35,516 nt of DNA. Source: Bordetella parapertussis. GTDB lineage: Bacteria > Pseudomonadota > Gammaproteobacteria > Burkholderiales > Burkholderiaceae_C. The stretch spans positions 1 through 35,516 of the forward strand of contig CAMDAN010000015.1 of the NCBI GenBank assembly GCA_945888535.1, written 5' to 3'. Each line of letters begins with the position of its first letter. Position 1 is the stretch's first letter. The notes under the pieces were generated by a model that searched no databases, had not been told where the DNA came from, and worked only from the letters and a program-made list of their open reading frames with translations. Positions 34,253-35,516 of this stretch are shown here, piece after piece. The position numbers and the translations under genes are program-made.

Positions 34253-35264
34253 ACGAGTCAGCAAAGAACGCATCTTCTGGGAGATGGGCTTTATCACAAA
34301 ACGTTTTCCTTGCCGAGTCCACCACAATTGGCGCGCCGCATGCATAGACTTCGTAGGCTGATAGATCCACAAAATCATCTAAGACGGCTTGGTGAACAAA
34401 GCCGGTTCGACCCGTCCATTGGTCTTCGGGAAGTGCGTCGGAAACCACAGGAATAAAGGTCAGGTTTGGCATGAGGGCCAACTGCGCGGTGATCCAGTCT
34501 TGCAAATACAAATCCGAGGGCCGACGTCCACCCCAGTACAAAGTCGTAGGGCGAATAATTCCTGTGTGTTGCATGTGTTCCAGCAACGCTTTGAGCGGTG
34601 CAAAGCCAGTTCCTGAAGCTAAAAAGACCATGGGCTTGTCTGAGTCTTCGCGCAAATAGAAGGAGCCAAATGGCCCCTCCATGCGCAATATGTCTTTTTC
34701 CTTCATCGAGCCAAAAACCAGATCTGTGAAACGGCCCCCGGGCATGTGGCGAATGTGTAATTCCACACTGGGCCCATTGTGTGGGGCGTTCGCCATGGAG
34801 TAACTGCGCCGTGAGCCATCACGCAAAATAAACTCGATGTACTGCCCCGCTCGAAATGCAAAAGTGTCATTTGCAGGAAGCTGCAAATACATGAGTACCA
34901 CATCGAGGGATTTTTTTACCAAGCTACTTACGCGGGTTGGCATTTTTTTAATCGGCAGTGCGCCCAGCTGAGTGACTTGGCGGGACTCCAAAACGATATC
35001 GCTGTGGGGGGTGGCGCAGCAGGTTAGAACAAACTGATTGGATTCTTCCTCTTCGCTTAAGGCTTTGCGTTGAAAGTTTGCGTGTGTGACCGTACCTGAA
35101 GTCATCTTGCATTTACATGAGCCGCATGCGCCATCTTTGCAGCCATAGGGCAGCCCGACGCCTTGTCTGATGCCCGCTGCCAAAATGGTCTCATCGGAAG
35201 GGCAAGAAAAGCCCACCTTGCTAGGTTCTATTGAGATGGAAAAAGCGGTTGCGCTGCTGGTCAT
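34221..35264 (-). CDS. Ferredoxin-domain NAD(P)H flavin oxidoreductase
   Basis: 347 residues in three domains. An N-terminal plant-type [2Fe-2S] ferredoxin has Cys42, Cys47, Cys50 and Cys82 (GCKDGACGSC, then LTCCA). The FAD domain has RSYSMA at 153-158, and the NAD domain carries LASGTGFAPLKALLEH. This layout moves electrons from NAD(P)H through FAD to an iron-sulfur cluster and then to a partner oxygenase or reductase. In Burkholderiales such proteins are usually labelled CDP-6-deoxy-delta-3,4-glucoseen reductase after AscD, but no sugar-pathway genes are nearby, so the label is not supported here. It starts 5 bp from the divergent gene at 35270. Confidence 0.88.
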   Translation of the reverse strand: MTSSATAFSISIEPSKVGFSCPSDETILAAGIRQGVGLPYGCKDGACGSCKCKMTSGTVTHANFQRKALSEEEESNQFVLTCCATPHSDIVLESRQVTQLGALPIKKMPTRVSSLVKKSLDVVLMYLQLPANDTFAFRAGQYIEFILRDGSRRSYSMANAPHNGPSVELHIRHMPGGRFTDLVFGSMKEKDILRMEGPFGSFYLREDSDKPMVFLASGTGFAPLKALLEHMQHTGIIRPTTLYWGGRRPSDLYLQDWITAQLALMPNLTFIPVVSDALPEDQWTGRTGFVHQAVLDDFVDLSAYEVYACGAPIVVDSARKTFCDKAHLPEDAFFADSFTSEADKKQA

Positions 35265-35269
35265 TTTTT

Positions 35270-35516
35270 ATGGGTATCCTTAGGGCCATTGTTTTTTTAC
35301 AAGATCGCATTTTGCCTTCAATCCAATCTCCTTTAGGTGCGCTGCCTTCTCGGTTTCGTAGAAGCCGAGTGCTCATTGTCGGTTGTGGTGATGTCGGTCT
35401 TCGCGTGGCGCGACTGCTTGCCCCACGGGTTCGCGTCCTGGCTTTGACGTCCAGTGCCCAACGTGTACCGCTCTTGCGCTCTGTCGGAATCCTTGCTTTG
35501 ACTGGAAACTTAGACC
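35270..35516 (+). CDS. NAD(P)-binding protein, SDR/epimerase-like (N-terminal part, cut by window edge)
   Basis: An open frame from ATG 35270 to the right edge (about 82 residues). Its key stretch is RVLIVGCGDVGLRVARLL, a Rossmann GxGxxG motif that resembles the YeeZ-type NAD-dependent epimerase/dehydratase proteins of Burkholderiales. The first 14 residues (MGILRAIVFLQDRI) are not family-like, so the true start may be TTG 35312. The function beyond NAD(P) binding cannot be read because most of the gene is outside. It is divergent from the reductase gene with only 5 bp between starts if ATG 35270 is used. Confidence 0.7.
   Translation, partial: MGILRAIVFLQDRILPSIQSPLGALPSRFRRSRVLIVGCGDVGLRVARLLAPRVRVLALTSSAQRVPLLRSVGILALTGNLD

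Overview
The window looks like chromosomal core DNA of a betaproteobacterium of the order Burkholderiales, most likely a Comamonadaceae-type freshwater organism. The evidence is the gene content and order: ribF-ileS-lspA, trxB next to ftsK-lolA-rarA, an acyl-CoA dehydrogenase pair of the PimC/PimD type, and zinc-free (cysteine-poor) L33/L28 proteins. Protein wording also fits, for example the ferredoxin-reductase called 'CDP-6-deoxy-glucoseen reductase' in this group. GC content looks moderate (low fifties by eye), below most Comamonadaceae. The genome is compact: several convergent genes share stop-codon bases, two divergent pairs start within 5-16 bp of each other, and no gap between genes exceeds about 240 bp. 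I see no insertion sequence, prophage, CRISPR array, tRNA or rRNA.

Layout. 1-848: start of an acyl-CoA synthetase (minus strand, cut by the window edge). 992-7442: GNAT acetyltransferase, a KAS III-like condensing enzyme, two EamA/DMT exporters flanking an atypical SDR, a zinc-less quinone oxidoreductase and an unknown outer-membrane barrel. 7446-11902: ribF-ileS-lspA on the minus strand. 12081-13655: an HNH nuclease and an exported ATP-dependent DNA ligase, separated by a leader with three hairpins. 13664-15988: two acyl-CoA dehydrogenase subunits (minus). 16121-19631: purN, a DUF1653 protein, an RsmB/NOP2-type methyltransferase and an acyl-lipid/acyl-CoA desaturase, ending in a 44-bp perfect palindrome that also terminates rpmB-rpmG. 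20279-24461: trxB divergent from ftsK-lolA. 24490-28136: a metabolic module (3-hydroxyacid dehydrogenase, family 5 solute-binding protein, divergent LysR regulator) between lolA and rarA. 28202-34252: rarA, livHMGF and a coupled DMT exporter. 34221-35516: a ferredoxin-type reductase and the start of an NAD-binding protein.

How the genes work together. Most are housekeeping: isoleucyl-tRNA charging, flavin cofactor synthesis, lipoprotein maturation and sorting (lspA, lolA), chromosome segregation (ftsK), fork rescue (rarA), purine synthesis and ribosomal proteins. The accessory layer is nutrient handling: fatty-acid or dicarboxylic-acid oxidation, branched-chain amino-acid uptake, oligopeptide or other family 5 ligand uptake, and metabolite export. 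I did not find an obvious new multi-gene defence or mobile system. The best leads for undescribed biology are the structured leader of the exported ligase and its HNH neighbour, the repeat-bearing leader of livHMGF, and the LysR-controlled module inserted between lolA and rarA.
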